A stretch of DNA of 64,000 nt from Iodobacter sp. BJB302. Its GTDB lineage: Bacteria; Pseudomonadota; Gammaproteobacteria; Burkholderiales; Chitinibacteraceae. A program made the position numbers and the translations under genes. The stretch's first letter is position 1. Each line of letters starts with the position of its first letter. A model generated the notes under the pieces. The model was given only the letters and a program-made list of their open reading frames with translations. It did no database searches and was not told the DNA's origin. The DNA lies in assembly GCF_002735645.1 (NCBI RefSeq), contig NZ_PDZG01000010.1, positions 1-64,000 of the forward strand, written 5' to 3'. Of the stretch, positions 6,634 through 14,254 are shown piece after piece.

Positions 6634-9396
6634 TCAGGCAGGCTGGTTTTTCTGCAGCTGGCTTAAGGCCGCTTCTATCTCTGCCTGAGCCTGCAATCGG
6701 ATGGCGGGATCATCGGGCTGATTTTCTAATTGCCCCAGGCAATGGCTTAAGCGATTTGCTCCAATTTGCCCTGCAATACCCTTGGCACTATGGGCATGCC
6801 GCTGACGGTTTTCAAAGAGCGGCTCTTCTGTCAGCAGGGTAAAGAGCAGCGTAATTCTGTCTAGGCCTCTTTGTGCAACTTTGATACATTTTTCGGGAGG
6901 ATATGCCAAAGCCTGCGCGACCTGCTCCAAATCCAGGATAGCCAGTTCCGGCTCTGGTATTGCCTGGGCTTTGCTCTGCGCTAAGGCGGCAAAAAGAGTG
7001 GTGCGGTGGAAAGGTTTTTCTATCCACTGGTCGATGCCCGCTGCAGCGAGATCTGCTTTATTGGGTGAATGCCCGGCGCTGACCAGCAAAATACGGCCTT
7101 TGAAATGAAGGGCTCGTAAACTTCTGGAAACCTGCATGCCGTTCATAAGCGGCATATGGTAATCCAGCAGCACGGTATCAATCGGGCCTGCTGTACGCCA
7201 GGCGCTTAGTGCGGAAAGACCGTCTTCACAGGCAATGACCTGAGCGCCTGCGGTATGGAGCAGCTCATTGAGTAATTCGCGGTTAATTTCCTGATCTTCT
7301 GCGATTAAGATGGTTTGCCCATCCAGCCTGATGGTTTCTGCGCTGTAAAGCGGTGCCAGAGAGCCAGCAGCCTTACTTTGTACCGGCACGCAAATGCTGA
7401 AATTAGCGCCTTTTCCCAGCTCGCTTACTAATGAAATACTGCCGCCCATTAATTGTGCAAAGTCTTTGCAGATGGATAAGCCTAAGCCCGCGCCTCCAGC
7501 GCGTTTTCCCAGCCAGGTTTGCTCGAAAGGTGCAAATACTTTCTGGCAATCTGCTTCGGCAATACCCGGGCCGGTATCAATGACTTCGGCCATTAAGCAG
7601 GATTGACCGTTTATTTGCTCAAGGCTGAGAGACAAGCGCACACTGCCTTGCTCTGTAAACTTAATGGCATTGCCAACTAAATTAACCAATATCTGGCGTA
7701 ATTTACCTGTGTCTAATACAAAATCACCCTGTAATTCAGAATGAATTGTAAAGCTGATATTTTTTGATTTAGCCTGCTCTTCAAAAAGTGATTTTAACTG
7801 CCGGACTAAAACCTCAATTGAAATTGTGCTTTCATCCAGCTGGGCGAGGCCCACTTCTAATTTGCTGACATTAAGCACATTTCCAATCAGGCTTAATAAG
7901 TAATCGCAGCTGTCTGCAATATGCGACAAGCTTTGCTGCTGGGCTGTATTGAGCGTGCTGTCGTGTTTCAGCCTGTCTACATAGCCCAGAATAGAAGTCA
8001 GCGGCGTGCGGATTTCGTGGCTTACATGGGCAAGGAAATTGCCCTTGGCAAGATTGCCCGCTTCCGCGTCGCGCCGGGCCAGATCCAGCTCGTGCGTGCG
8101 CTGCATCACCAGCGCTTCCAGCTCTGACGCTTCTCTTTCTAATTGCAGGCGATAGGCGTGTTCAAGTCGTTCTTTCTGGCGGTTTATTTCTGCTACGCGC
8201 AGCGCCATTGCAGCGCTGAATAATAAAATTTCAATCACAATGCCAACAGAATTATAGCGGTAGCTTAATGGCGTATGGTCAATCAGGCCAAAACCACGTA
8301 AGCCCCAGGTCACCGTGATCGATACCGTATAAATAGTCCAGGCCAGTGCAAATAATCTGGCTCCGGAAACCCTATAGCGCACCGCATATAAGCTGGCCGC
8401 AATATGGAGTAAAAATCCTGCGCCGCCCATTTCTAAAGCCAGCAGCGCAAACTGGGTAAAACCAAATAACGCTGCTGCGCTGCTGATAGCGCCACAGGCA
8501 ATAATGGCTTTTAATCCAATATCAAGCCTTGGTGTGATTTGTGAGGTTTTTAAATAGAGCCGTACAAACTGGGCGGCACAAATATAATAAAAGCCACTTA
8601 ATAGATATAAAAGAGTAAGGCTGTATTGCCCTTGCCATAAATATAGGGGCATTAAACCTGTGGCACTTAAATGGGCCAGGGTAAGGGTAATTAAATTAAG
8701 GCCGTAAAATAAAAAGGTCTGATCTCTGGCGGCAGAAAACACAGCTAAGGCAGCAAAAGAAACTAAAAGCATGATGCCGAGCATGCCACCCCAAAGCAGC
8801 ATTTCCCGGTTATTGGCCTGCAGAAATTCTTTTTCTCCCCATATCCGGACATCAGAAACAATCGGCCCGGCCATATCTTCTTCTTCGCTGTAAACCACCC
8901 GCATCAGCACTTCCAGCTGAGTATTGGCCTGAATTTTTTGCAAAAAAATGGGGCGCACTGTGGCTAAGGGGCGGCTGTGCTCGCTTTGCGCGGCATTAAA
9001 GTGCTGGCTTTGCCATGGCTCACCCTTTTGACGCGTGTAAAGGGTAACTCCGCCGATTTGCGCCTCGGTATATTCAAGATAATGACTGATGGGGTTGGGG
9101 CCGGGATTATCCAAGCGAAATGAAAACCAGACAGCATTACGGGAGTAGCCCAGCACATGCAGCAGGCCTTCGGGAGTGTGAAACTGGCCGGCATCGCGCT
9201 GCTTTTCCGCCCCGTGCACATCAAGGCGGCGGCTTGGGTCTTGCCACACTTTCAGCTCATGCTCGATCTGAACGCCTGCCATGTCTTCATAGACCGTGAA
9301 TGCCTGTGCCGGGCTTAACAAAAACACAGCCAGACACAGCCCAAGCCAGTATTGGGTGATAGTCCTGAGAAGAGGATGGAGTGTCAGGATAAACAA
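6634..9396 (-). CDS. 7TMR-DISM hybrid sensor histidine kinase/response regulator with Hpt domain
   Basis: The 920-residue membrane protein combines a signal sequence, an extracytoplasmic 7TMR-DISMED2 sensor domain (about 40-190), a seven-helix 7TMR-DISM membrane domain (about 195-400), a coiled coil, HisKA with His460 (HVSHEIRTPL), HATPase with N-box NLVGNAIKF and G-box DTGPGIA, a receiver domain with acidic pair Glu700/Asp701, phosphoacceptor Asp745 and Lys794, and a C-terminal Hpt domain with His869 (AHSAKG). A full internal phosphorelay is therefore present; DISMED2 domains are thought to bind carbohydrate ligands. Translation seems to start at TTG 9396, seven bases after the stop of a small membrane-protein gene, so the two are probably co-transcribed. 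The output regulator is not encoded nearby. Confidence 0.9.
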   Translation of the reverse strand: MFILTLHPLLRTITQYWLGLCLAVFLLSPAQAFTVYEDMAGVQIEHELKVWQDPSRRLDVHGAEKQRDAGQFHTPEGLLHVLGYSRNAVWFSFRLDNPGPNPISHYLEYTEAQIGGVTLYTRQKGEPWQSQHFNAAQSEHSRPLATVRPIFLQKIQANTQLEVLMRVVYSEEEDMAGPIVSDVRIWGEKEFLQANNREMLLWGGMLGIMLLVSFAALAVFSAARDQTFLFYGLNLITLTLAHLSATGLMPLYLWQGQYSLTLLYLLSGFYYICAAQFVRLYLKTSQITPRLDIGLKAIIACGAISSAAALFGFTQFALLALEMGGAGFLLHIAASLYAVRYRVSGARLFALAWTIYTVSITVTWGLRGFGLIDHTPLSYRYNSVGIVIEILLFSAAMALRVAEINRQKERLEHAYRLQLEREASELEALVMQRTHELDLARRDAEAGNLAKGNFLAHVSHEIRTPLTSILGYVDRLKHDSTLNTAQQQSLSHIADSCDYLLSLIGNVLNVSKLEVGLAQLDESTISIEVLVRQLKSLFEEQAKSKNISFTIHSELQGDFVLDTGKLRQILVNLVGNAIKFTEQGSVRLSLSLEQINGQSCLMAEVIDTGPGIAEADCQKVFAPFEQTWLGKRAGGAGLGLSICKDFAQLMGGSISLVSELGKGANFSICVPVQSKAAGSLAPLYSAETIRLDGQTILIAEDQEINRELLNELLHTAGAQVIACEDGLSALSAWRTAGPIDTVLLDYHMPLMNGMQVSRSLRALHFKGRILLVSAGHSPNKADLAAAGIDQWIEKPFHRTTLFAALAQSKAQAIPEPELAILDLEQVAQALAYPPEKCIKVAQRGLDRITLLFTLLTEEPLFENRQRHAHSAKGIAGQIGANRLSHCLGQLENQPDDPAIRLQAQAEIEAALSQLQKNQPA

Positions 9397-9403
9397 GGTC
9401 TAT

Positions 9404-9679
9404 TTACTTAGTAAAAGCATGCGATATATTTTCTTTGCCCTGATTGAAGCTTTCTTCAAAAACAATAAAAAATAACAGTGCAAGTAATACTTGCGTTAAA
9501 ATGGTTAAAGTCGCGAATAATGAGAGCGGCATAATACGTGCTTTAGGTGAAAAAAGGCTATAGCGCTTTCTATTGATATGGATATTATTTATTGAAACCG
9601 CCTCTAAACCTGACGTACTGTTGTCGGCCACTGACTGTTTGTTTGCTTTTTTGGTAAACAAATCATCGTTTTTCACCAT
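9404..9679 (-). CDS. Small single-span membrane protein (unknown)
   Basis: The 91-residue product has a polar N-terminal half and one hydrophobic span (about 50-75, LSLFATLTILTQVLLALLFFIVF). No family recognised. It is seven bases upstream of the hybrid kinase gene in the same direction, so it may be an accessory or input partner of the kinase; this is inference from position only. Confidence 0.6.
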   Translation of the reverse strand: MVKNDDLFTKKANKQSVADNSTSGLEAVSINNIHINRKRYSLFSPKARIMPLSLFATLTILTQVLLALLFFIVFEESFNQGKENISHAFTK

Positions 9680-9709
9680 GATCTCTGCAGGAACGCGCGT
9701 AAAATTGTG

Positions 9710-10879
9710 ATGCTACGAATTAATGCTCCTATCTGGTCTGATGCCACGCTCGACCAACTCAAAATAAGTGCAGATCCTCTCGCAGATCTTTGTATGCGCG
9801 ATTTGATTCTGAACGGCAATATCAACAAGGCTAATCAGATTTTGGCTCAGCTGGATACATATATAGCATGGCCCAATGATACCCCACCCAAATTACTGGC
9901 TTATTTAGAAGCCACGGCCAAACTGCCCGATGATGTGGATGCTGCCCGATTAGAACGGGCACAACAGTTTTTTACTACCTACGGCATTCCCTTTGGTATC
10001 AGCCTGATGTGCCGCTCTCTGCCCGTGCTGTATGCCGGGCGGGTGGGCGGGGCGCAGGTTCTGGCGGCGACCGGCCAGCTTAGCGGGCACTTTGAGCGCC
10101 GTGCTTCAGAAACGCTGCGTTTTATTCTGAATGTGGTCGAGCCCGGTGGTCTTGAGCCTGGTGGTAAGGGCTTGATGACTGTTCGTAAGATTCGATTAAT
10201 CCATGCGGCAGTTCGGCATTTTGCCCGCTCAAAACAGCGTGGTGCTACAGAAAACTGGCATGCAGACTGGGGTGTGCCGATTAATCAGGAAGAGCTGATC
10301 GGCACCATGCTGGCGTTCTCTCAACAAGCAATCGAAGGCTTGCGTCAGCTGGGGGTTAAAGTCAGTAAAGAGCAGGAAGAAGACCAGCTGTATTTATGGC
10401 GCGTGATAGGTGCCGCACTGGGTATTCATCCAGAAGCCATGCCCGTGAATATCAATGAGGCGCGTGAAGTTTGGCGAGCCTTACAGCGCCGTAACTTTGG
10501 CCCCTCTGATGCCGGTAAATTACTGACCAAAGCCCATGTGGCCTTTTTGCAATCCAACTTGCCCGATCTTGCTGCAGACCTTGTGCCTGAATTAATGGTC
10601 AAGCTTTTAGGCAGCCGTAATGCCAGCTATCTGGGGCTTAAAAAGCACAACAGCTGGAGCTGGATGCTGGATGTGCTGCGCTGGGTTTTCCGCTGGAAAA
10701 GCCGCCTGGCCAATAGCTCGCATACCGTAGAAAGCTTTATGCAAGAGTATGGTGAACACTTTATGGAAGTCTTGCAAAAGCACTGGGCCAGCCCCTATTG
10801 CGGCCAAGCTTTTCAAATCCCCGAACAAATGCGCCCATCCGCAGCGCAATGCCCTATGCCACAAAGGAGCGAAGCATGA
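9710..10879 (+). CDS. MpaB/Lcp-type oxygenase (DUF2236 family)
   Basis: The roughly 389-residue protein matches the ER-bound oxygenase MpaB / latex-clearing protein Lcp superfamily (DUF2236): segments KIRLIHAAVRH (His about 165, a candidate haem ligand), WGVPINQEELIGTMLAFS and YLWRVIGAALGI follow the family order. Members are haem-b enzymes that cleave or oxidise isoprenoid chains (rubber; the farnesyl chain of mycophenolic acid precursors). No signal peptide is visible. ATG 9710 is preferred to the adjoining GTG 9707. The stop overlaps the next start (ATGA), so the downstream Pyr4-like gene is translationally coupled, pointing to a shared terpenoid-related job. Substrate unknown. Confidence 0.8.
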   Translation: MLRINAPIWSDATLDQLKISADPLADLCMRDLILNGNINKANQILAQLDTYIAWPNDTPPKLLAYLEATAKLPDDVDAARLERAQQFFTTYGIPFGISLMCRSLPVLYAGRVGGAQVLAATGQLSGHFERRASETLRFILNVVEPGGLEPGGKGLMTVRKIRLIHAAVRHFARSKQRGATENWHADWGVPINQEELIGTMLAFSQQAIEGLRQLGVKVSKEQEEDQLYLWRVIGAALGIHPEAMPVNINEAREVWRALQRRNFGPSDAGKLLTKAHVAFLQSNLPDLAADLVPELMVKLLGSRNASYLGLKKHNSWSWMLDVLRWVFRWKSRLANSSHTVESFMQEYGEHFMEVLQKHWASPYCGQAFQIPEQMRPSAAQCPMPQRSEA

Positions 10880-11619
10880 TGCTGCTTGGCACGGGCAGCA
10901 ATCACGCAGAAGCTTGGTTCAATACAGTCAGCATAGATGGCAGCCTTTATACGCCATTGCAGCTGGCTTTTTTTGCGATTGGCTGCCTGCTTTGGGTGAT
11001 TGCGTATGTGCTGATTTTATTGCAGGCCAAGCGCCATCAATGCGTCGAAATGGCCGTGATTGCCGCCGCAAGTAATTTAGCCTGGGAATTTGTATGGGGC
11101 GTATTGCTGCGTACCGATATGGGCGTATTTTTAGTCTGGACCTATCGGGCGTGGCTATTTTTTGATTTATTTATTTTCTGGCAGGTATTAAAACTTGGCA
11201 CAGGCCAATTTACCACGCACCTATTTAAACGCAATTACTCGCCGATTGTGTGGGGCAGCGTGGTTTTCTTTATTTTACTTTATTGGACTATGGCGCTATC
11301 CGGTATTGAAACCCCTATCGGCGCACGCTCTGCCTATATCTGCCAGTTTATTATCAGCCTGCTTTGCTTTATTTTATTAGTACAACAACCCTCCACCATT
11401 GGCTACGCATGGGCGATAGCCTGGATGCGTACTTTGGGCACGGGTTTAGTTTCAATATTTATGTATCTGCATTATCCACACGATTACTTTATCTTAACCC
11501 TTGCTGTGGCTTCGACTTTATTGGATTTGGGGTATTGTGGGTATTTGTTGGGGTTGAGGAAAAATGAAATAAGTAAAAATGGGGGAGGAGCTAAGCGTAA
11601 AATCAGTATGTACACTTGA
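10876..11619 (+). CDS. Pyr4-like transmembrane terpene cyclase homologue
   Basis: The 247-residue integral membrane protein has about seven hydrophobic segments. Its pattern of an aromatic GCLLWVIAYV helix, NLAWEFVW with Glu71, RAWLFFDLFIFWQVLKLG and a last helix with Asp217 (LLDLGYCGYLLGL) resembles membrane terpene cyclases of the Pyr4/PaxB type, in which one Glu in the WE motif and one Asp near the C-terminus are catalytic. ATG 10876 follows an AAGGAG site and overlaps the previous stop. Catalysis is inferred; it could also be a non-enzymatic relative. Partner: the MpaB/Lcp-type oxygenase encoded just before. Confidence 0.62.
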   Translation: MMLLGTGSNHAEAWFNTVSIDGSLYTPLQLAFFAIGCLLWVIAYVLILLQAKRHQCVEMAVIAAASNLAWEFVWGVLLRTDMGVFLVWTYRAWLFFDLFIFWQVLKLGTGQFTTHLFKRNYSPIVWGSVVFFILLYWTMALSGIETPIGARSAYICQFIISLLCFILLVQQPSTIGYAWAIAWMRTLGTGLVSIFMYLHYPHDYFILTLAVASTLLDLGYCGYLLGLRKNEISKNGGGAKRKISMYT

Positions 11620-11705
11620 AATAGAATGTTGTTCAGCTTTACGCCAAGGGCATTGTGATTTATACCGAGCGGATCGATAAACTTGATTTGGATGTATATC
11701 AAGAC

Positions 11706-12524
11706 ATGAACCGACAAACACCAAATACATGTCTTGATTGGGTGAAGCATGCGGAACCCATAGATGGCGTTGAGCGTATCGAAGCATGGTTTCACGGCAA
11801 TGCGTATTCCGTGCATCGCCATGATACTTATGCGATTGGCCGCACGCTCACTGGAGTCCAGAGTTTCAAATATCGACGTGATCAGCGAAACAGCCTGCCT
11901 GGAAACACAATCGTTTTACATCCTGACGAGGCCCACGATGGGCAAGCGGGTACTGACGAAGGATTCCAGTACCGAATGATTTATGTACAACCTGCGCTTT
12001 TTCAGGAGGTTCTTGGTGGGCGGACTCTTCCGTTTATTGAAGGTGGCGTAACAACCGATCTGCGTCTTGCGGCAGCAACTGCGACATTGCTACAGCCTGT
12101 CAGCGATTTGCTCGAACCCTTTGAACAAAGTGATGCTCTTGCCGAATTGGCACACGCGCTTGCCGCTGTTGCTGGTATGCCCGCACGACGCCCAAAGGGC
12201 GACTTCCTCGCTGCCCAGTGTGCACGCGACTATCTACACGCCAGTTTCGAGCGTGTTGTTACGCTCGAGCAACTCGAAAAGGCAACGGGCCGCGATCGCT
12301 GGAGTTTGTCGAACGACTTTCGTACGTTCTACGGTACAAGCCCATACCGTTATCTGACAATGCGACGCCTTGATTCAGTGCGGCGCATGCTGATCTCAGG
12401 TACCTCGCTCGCTTCCGCTGCAGCGGCCGCAGGTTTTGCTGATCAGAGCCATATGACGCGACACTTTTCGAAGACATTTGGGCTAACGCCGGGGCGCTGG
12501 CTTCGGGTCGTTAGCGGTGTCTAG
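11706..12524 (+). CDS. AraC-family transcriptional regulator
   Basis: The product (about 272 residues from ATG 11706; GTG 11655 would add 17) has an N-terminal AraC-type cupin sensing domain (HRHDTYAIGRTLTGVQSF, then PGNTIVLHPDEAHDG) and a C-terminal double helix-turn-helix, with SLASAAAAAGFADQSHMTRH as the second recognition unit. It lies 86 bases before a cupin-protein gene in the same direction and may control it; the ligand is unknown. Its base composition differs from the neighbouring host genes, suggesting recent acquisition. Confidence 0.88.
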   Translation: MNRQTPNTCLDWVKHAEPIDGVERIEAWFHGNAYSVHRHDTYAIGRTLTGVQSFKYRRDQRNSLPGNTIVLHPDEAHDGQAGTDEGFQYRMIYVQPALFQEVLGGRTLPFIEGGVTTDLRLAAATATLLQPVSDLLEPFEQSDALAELAHALAAVAGMPARRPKGDFLAAQCARDYLHASFERVVTLEQLEKATGRDRWSLSNDFRTFYGTSPYRYLTMRRLDSVRRMLISGTSLASAAAAAGFADQSHMTRHFSKTFGLTPGRWLRVVSGV

Positions 12525-12610
12525 CATTGCTAAAAGCAGCCACAATCATTCAATACTTCCATAAGAAGCATGGGTATCGTTGACTCATTTAACTTTAAAT
12601 AGAGAAAACA

Positions 12611-13036
12611 ATGTCCCAATCCTTAAACCATGCCTCCGCACCAACTGATCGCGGTCAGTGTCGGACTATTGACCTAAGCAACAAGATCGCGCAGATCACT
12701 GCTTACTGGCAACCGCGCGTAGTGGCGGAAATGAACGACTATCAATTTAAGGTTGTGAAGGTCGAAGGCGAGTTTCTGTGGCACCAGCATGCTGATACTG
12801 ACGAAGCGTTTTTCGTGCTCGAAGGCGAGTTGCGCATCGATTTTCGCGGGGGGCATTCGGGAGACGGTTCTATTGTGCTGCGCGCTGGTCAGATAGCCGT
12901 GGTACCGAAGGGCGTCGAGCACAAGCCTTATGCTCTCGCAGAGGTGAAGCTGATGCTGATAGAACCACGAGGGGTTGTGAATACTGGCGATTGTGCAAAG
13001 GGGGGACGTAGTGTCGAGAATGATCAGTGGGTTTAA
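12611..13036 (+). CDS. Small cupin-domain protein
   Basis: A 141-residue single-domain cupin: WHQHADTDEAFFVLEGELRIDF carries the first metal-binding motif (HxH...E) and GQIAVVPKGVEHKPYA the second (His). Such proteins are metal-binding sugar-isomerase, dioxygenase or sensor folds; no substrate can be assigned. It is paired with the upstream AraC gene. Confidence 0.82.
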   Translation: MSQSLNHASAPTDRGQCRTIDLSNKIAQITAYWQPRVVAEMNDYQFKVVKVEGEFLWHQHADTDEAFFVLEGELRIDFRGGHSGDGSIVLRAGQIAVVPKGVEHKPYALAEVKLMLIEPRGVVNTGDCAKGGRSVENDQWV

Positions 13037-13050
13037 GGTAGGCATGTAGG

Positions 13051-13073
13051 ACGGGTTGTTTTTTTCAACCCGT
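13051..13073. terminator. Hairpin after the cupin gene
   Basis: Arms ACGGGTTG (13051-13058) and CAACCCGT (13066-13073) with a loop of seven T. Position 15 bases past the stop suits a terminator, although the T-run lies in the loop instead of after the stem. Confidence 0.45.
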
Positions 13074-13142
13074 GCTGATTGCTTCTTGCGATGTCGGAGT
13101 CAACTTGGTGGGTTACGCCTTCGGCTAGCCCGTCCTAGTACT

Positions 13143-13174
13143 GTAGGTTGGGCTAAAGCCTTATCAGCCCAACA
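13143..13174 (+). repeat. Dispersed palindromic (REP-like) repeat, half element
   Basis: The sequence begins GTAGGTTGGGCTAAAGCC and ends ATCAGCCCAACA; arms TTGGGCT and AGCCCAA pair with each other. Nearly the same sequence occurs, on the other strand, inside the prophage at 44582-44614, as part of a larger palindrome. Confidence 0.7.
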
Positions 13175-13216
13175 CTTCAGCCGTTTAATATATTTTTTGA
13201 ATACATATGATCACAC

Positions 13217-13429
13217 ATGGTGAATATCATCGCAAACTTTAAAGCAGCAAGTCTAAAACTAGCCGACCATTTACCGATTGCAGGTTTATTTTTTGGTGGA
13301 GGTGCTCTGTATGTGGCTATGCAATTAGATCCTGCTCACGGTGCTTTATTTGGTGGGGCTCTGGCGTTTATTATCTGGCTGCCTTATTGTGGTGTTGCTT
13401 TTTTGATCCGTAGCCATTTTAAAGATTAA
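13217..13429 (+). CDS. Small membrane protein (unknown)
   Basis: A 70-residue protein with two hydrophobic segments (about 18-38 and 43-64, both glycine-rich) and a basic C-terminus. No family recognised; the ribosome site is weak. It lies alone between the REP-like repeat and the toxin-antitoxin pair. Confidence 0.45.
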   Translation: MVNIIANFKAASLKLADHLPIAGLFFGGGALYVAMQLDPAHGALFGGALAFIIWLPYCGVAFLIRSHFKD

Positions 13430-13463
13430 AAGATGGATAAAACGAGGGCTAGGCCCAATTTAA

Positions 13464-13718
13464 TTAGTAATGGTAACGACATTGGGCAATCACCAAAGCT
13501 TCATCGTGTATGCAATAAACCAGCCGGTGCTCGTCGGTGATGCGGCGTGACCAAAAGCCGCTGTATTGGTGTTTTAGTGGTTCTGGTTTGCCTATACCCG
13601 CAAAGGGTTGGCGTTGGGTTTCTTTGATTAATAAATTAATTCGTTTTAGCACCGCTTTATCTGTGCTTTGCCAGTACAGATAATCATCCCATGCGGCTTC
13701 ATCCCATCTAATCTGCAT
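13464..13718 (-). CDS. yoeB: YoeB-family mRNA interferase toxin
   Basis: The 84-residue protein matches Txe/YoeB over its full length: WDEAAWDDYLYWQ at the start, GKPEPLKHQYSGFWSRRITDEHRLVY in the middle and the catalytic C-terminal His83-Tyr84. YoeB cleaves mRNA at the ribosomal A site when freed from YefM. The gene overlaps the antitoxin gene by 11 bases, the usual arrangement. Confidence 0.93.
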   Translation of the reverse strand: MQIRWDEAAWDDYLYWQSTDKAVLKRINLLIKETQRQPFAGIGKPEPLKHQYSGFWSRRITDEHRLVYCIHDEALVIAQCRYHY

Positions 13719-13965
13719 CGATCAGATTCCGCTCTTGGCTGATTCCTGCTCGAATCCGTGTAATAGATTCATTGAGGCGCTGAGCATTGGCGGGGCTGCG
13801 TGCTAGATAGGCGGTTTCTTCCATCGCTTCGTAGTCTTCCAGTGCCATGATCACCACAGGTTTGCCACGCTGCGTGGTCACGACAACGGGGCTGCGGTCA
13901 TCGTTGACTTGGCGCATGACGTCGGCAAGGTGTTGGCGGGTGTAGCTGTAGGTGAGGGCGTGCAT
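13708..13965 (-). CDS. yefM: YefM-family (Phd/YefM) antitoxin
   Basis: An 85-residue antitoxin starting MHALTYSYTRQHLADVM, with the Phd/YefM DNA-binding N-terminus (VVTTQRGKPVVIMALEDYEAMEE) and a flexible C-terminus that wraps YoeB. ATG 13965 has an AGGAA ribosome site; the longer frame to 14010 is unlikely. It should repress its own promoter together with the toxin. Confidence 0.92.
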   Translation of the reverse strand: MHALTYSYTRQHLADVMRQVNDDRSPVVVTTQRGKPVVIMALEDYEAMEETAYLARSPANAQRLNESITRIRAGISQERNLIDAD

Positions 13966-14100
13966 GATGTTTCCTTGCTTGGTATCTATGTACAAAAGAT
14001 AGTACATCATGGCGTAGAAGTAAAATCAGTGCAAGGTGAACTTGTTGTTTTTGAAGGGAATATGTGCCGATGTGGTGTGCAATATGCATCGCATTAAGCC

Positions 14101-14137
14101 ATGCAGGGCGGGCTGGATTTAGCAACCTGCCCTGCAT
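14101..14137. repeat. Hairpin between toxin-antitoxin and radical SAM genes
   Basis: Arms ATGCAGGGC (14101-14109) and GCCCTGCAT (14129-14137). The GCAGGGCGG core recurs in the hairpin at 17774-17798, so this may be a dispersed intergenic hairpin. Confidence 0.4.
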
Positions 14138-14254
14138 TAGCCGATAACATAGAAAGCAAAAGCTAAAAGACGGAGTGGGTTTTTTCTGTGAAACGCTGTG
14201 CCCTCTTTTGACTCCGTGGCTCAAGGTTTAGCTTGGCTTGCTTCTTACTTAGCC

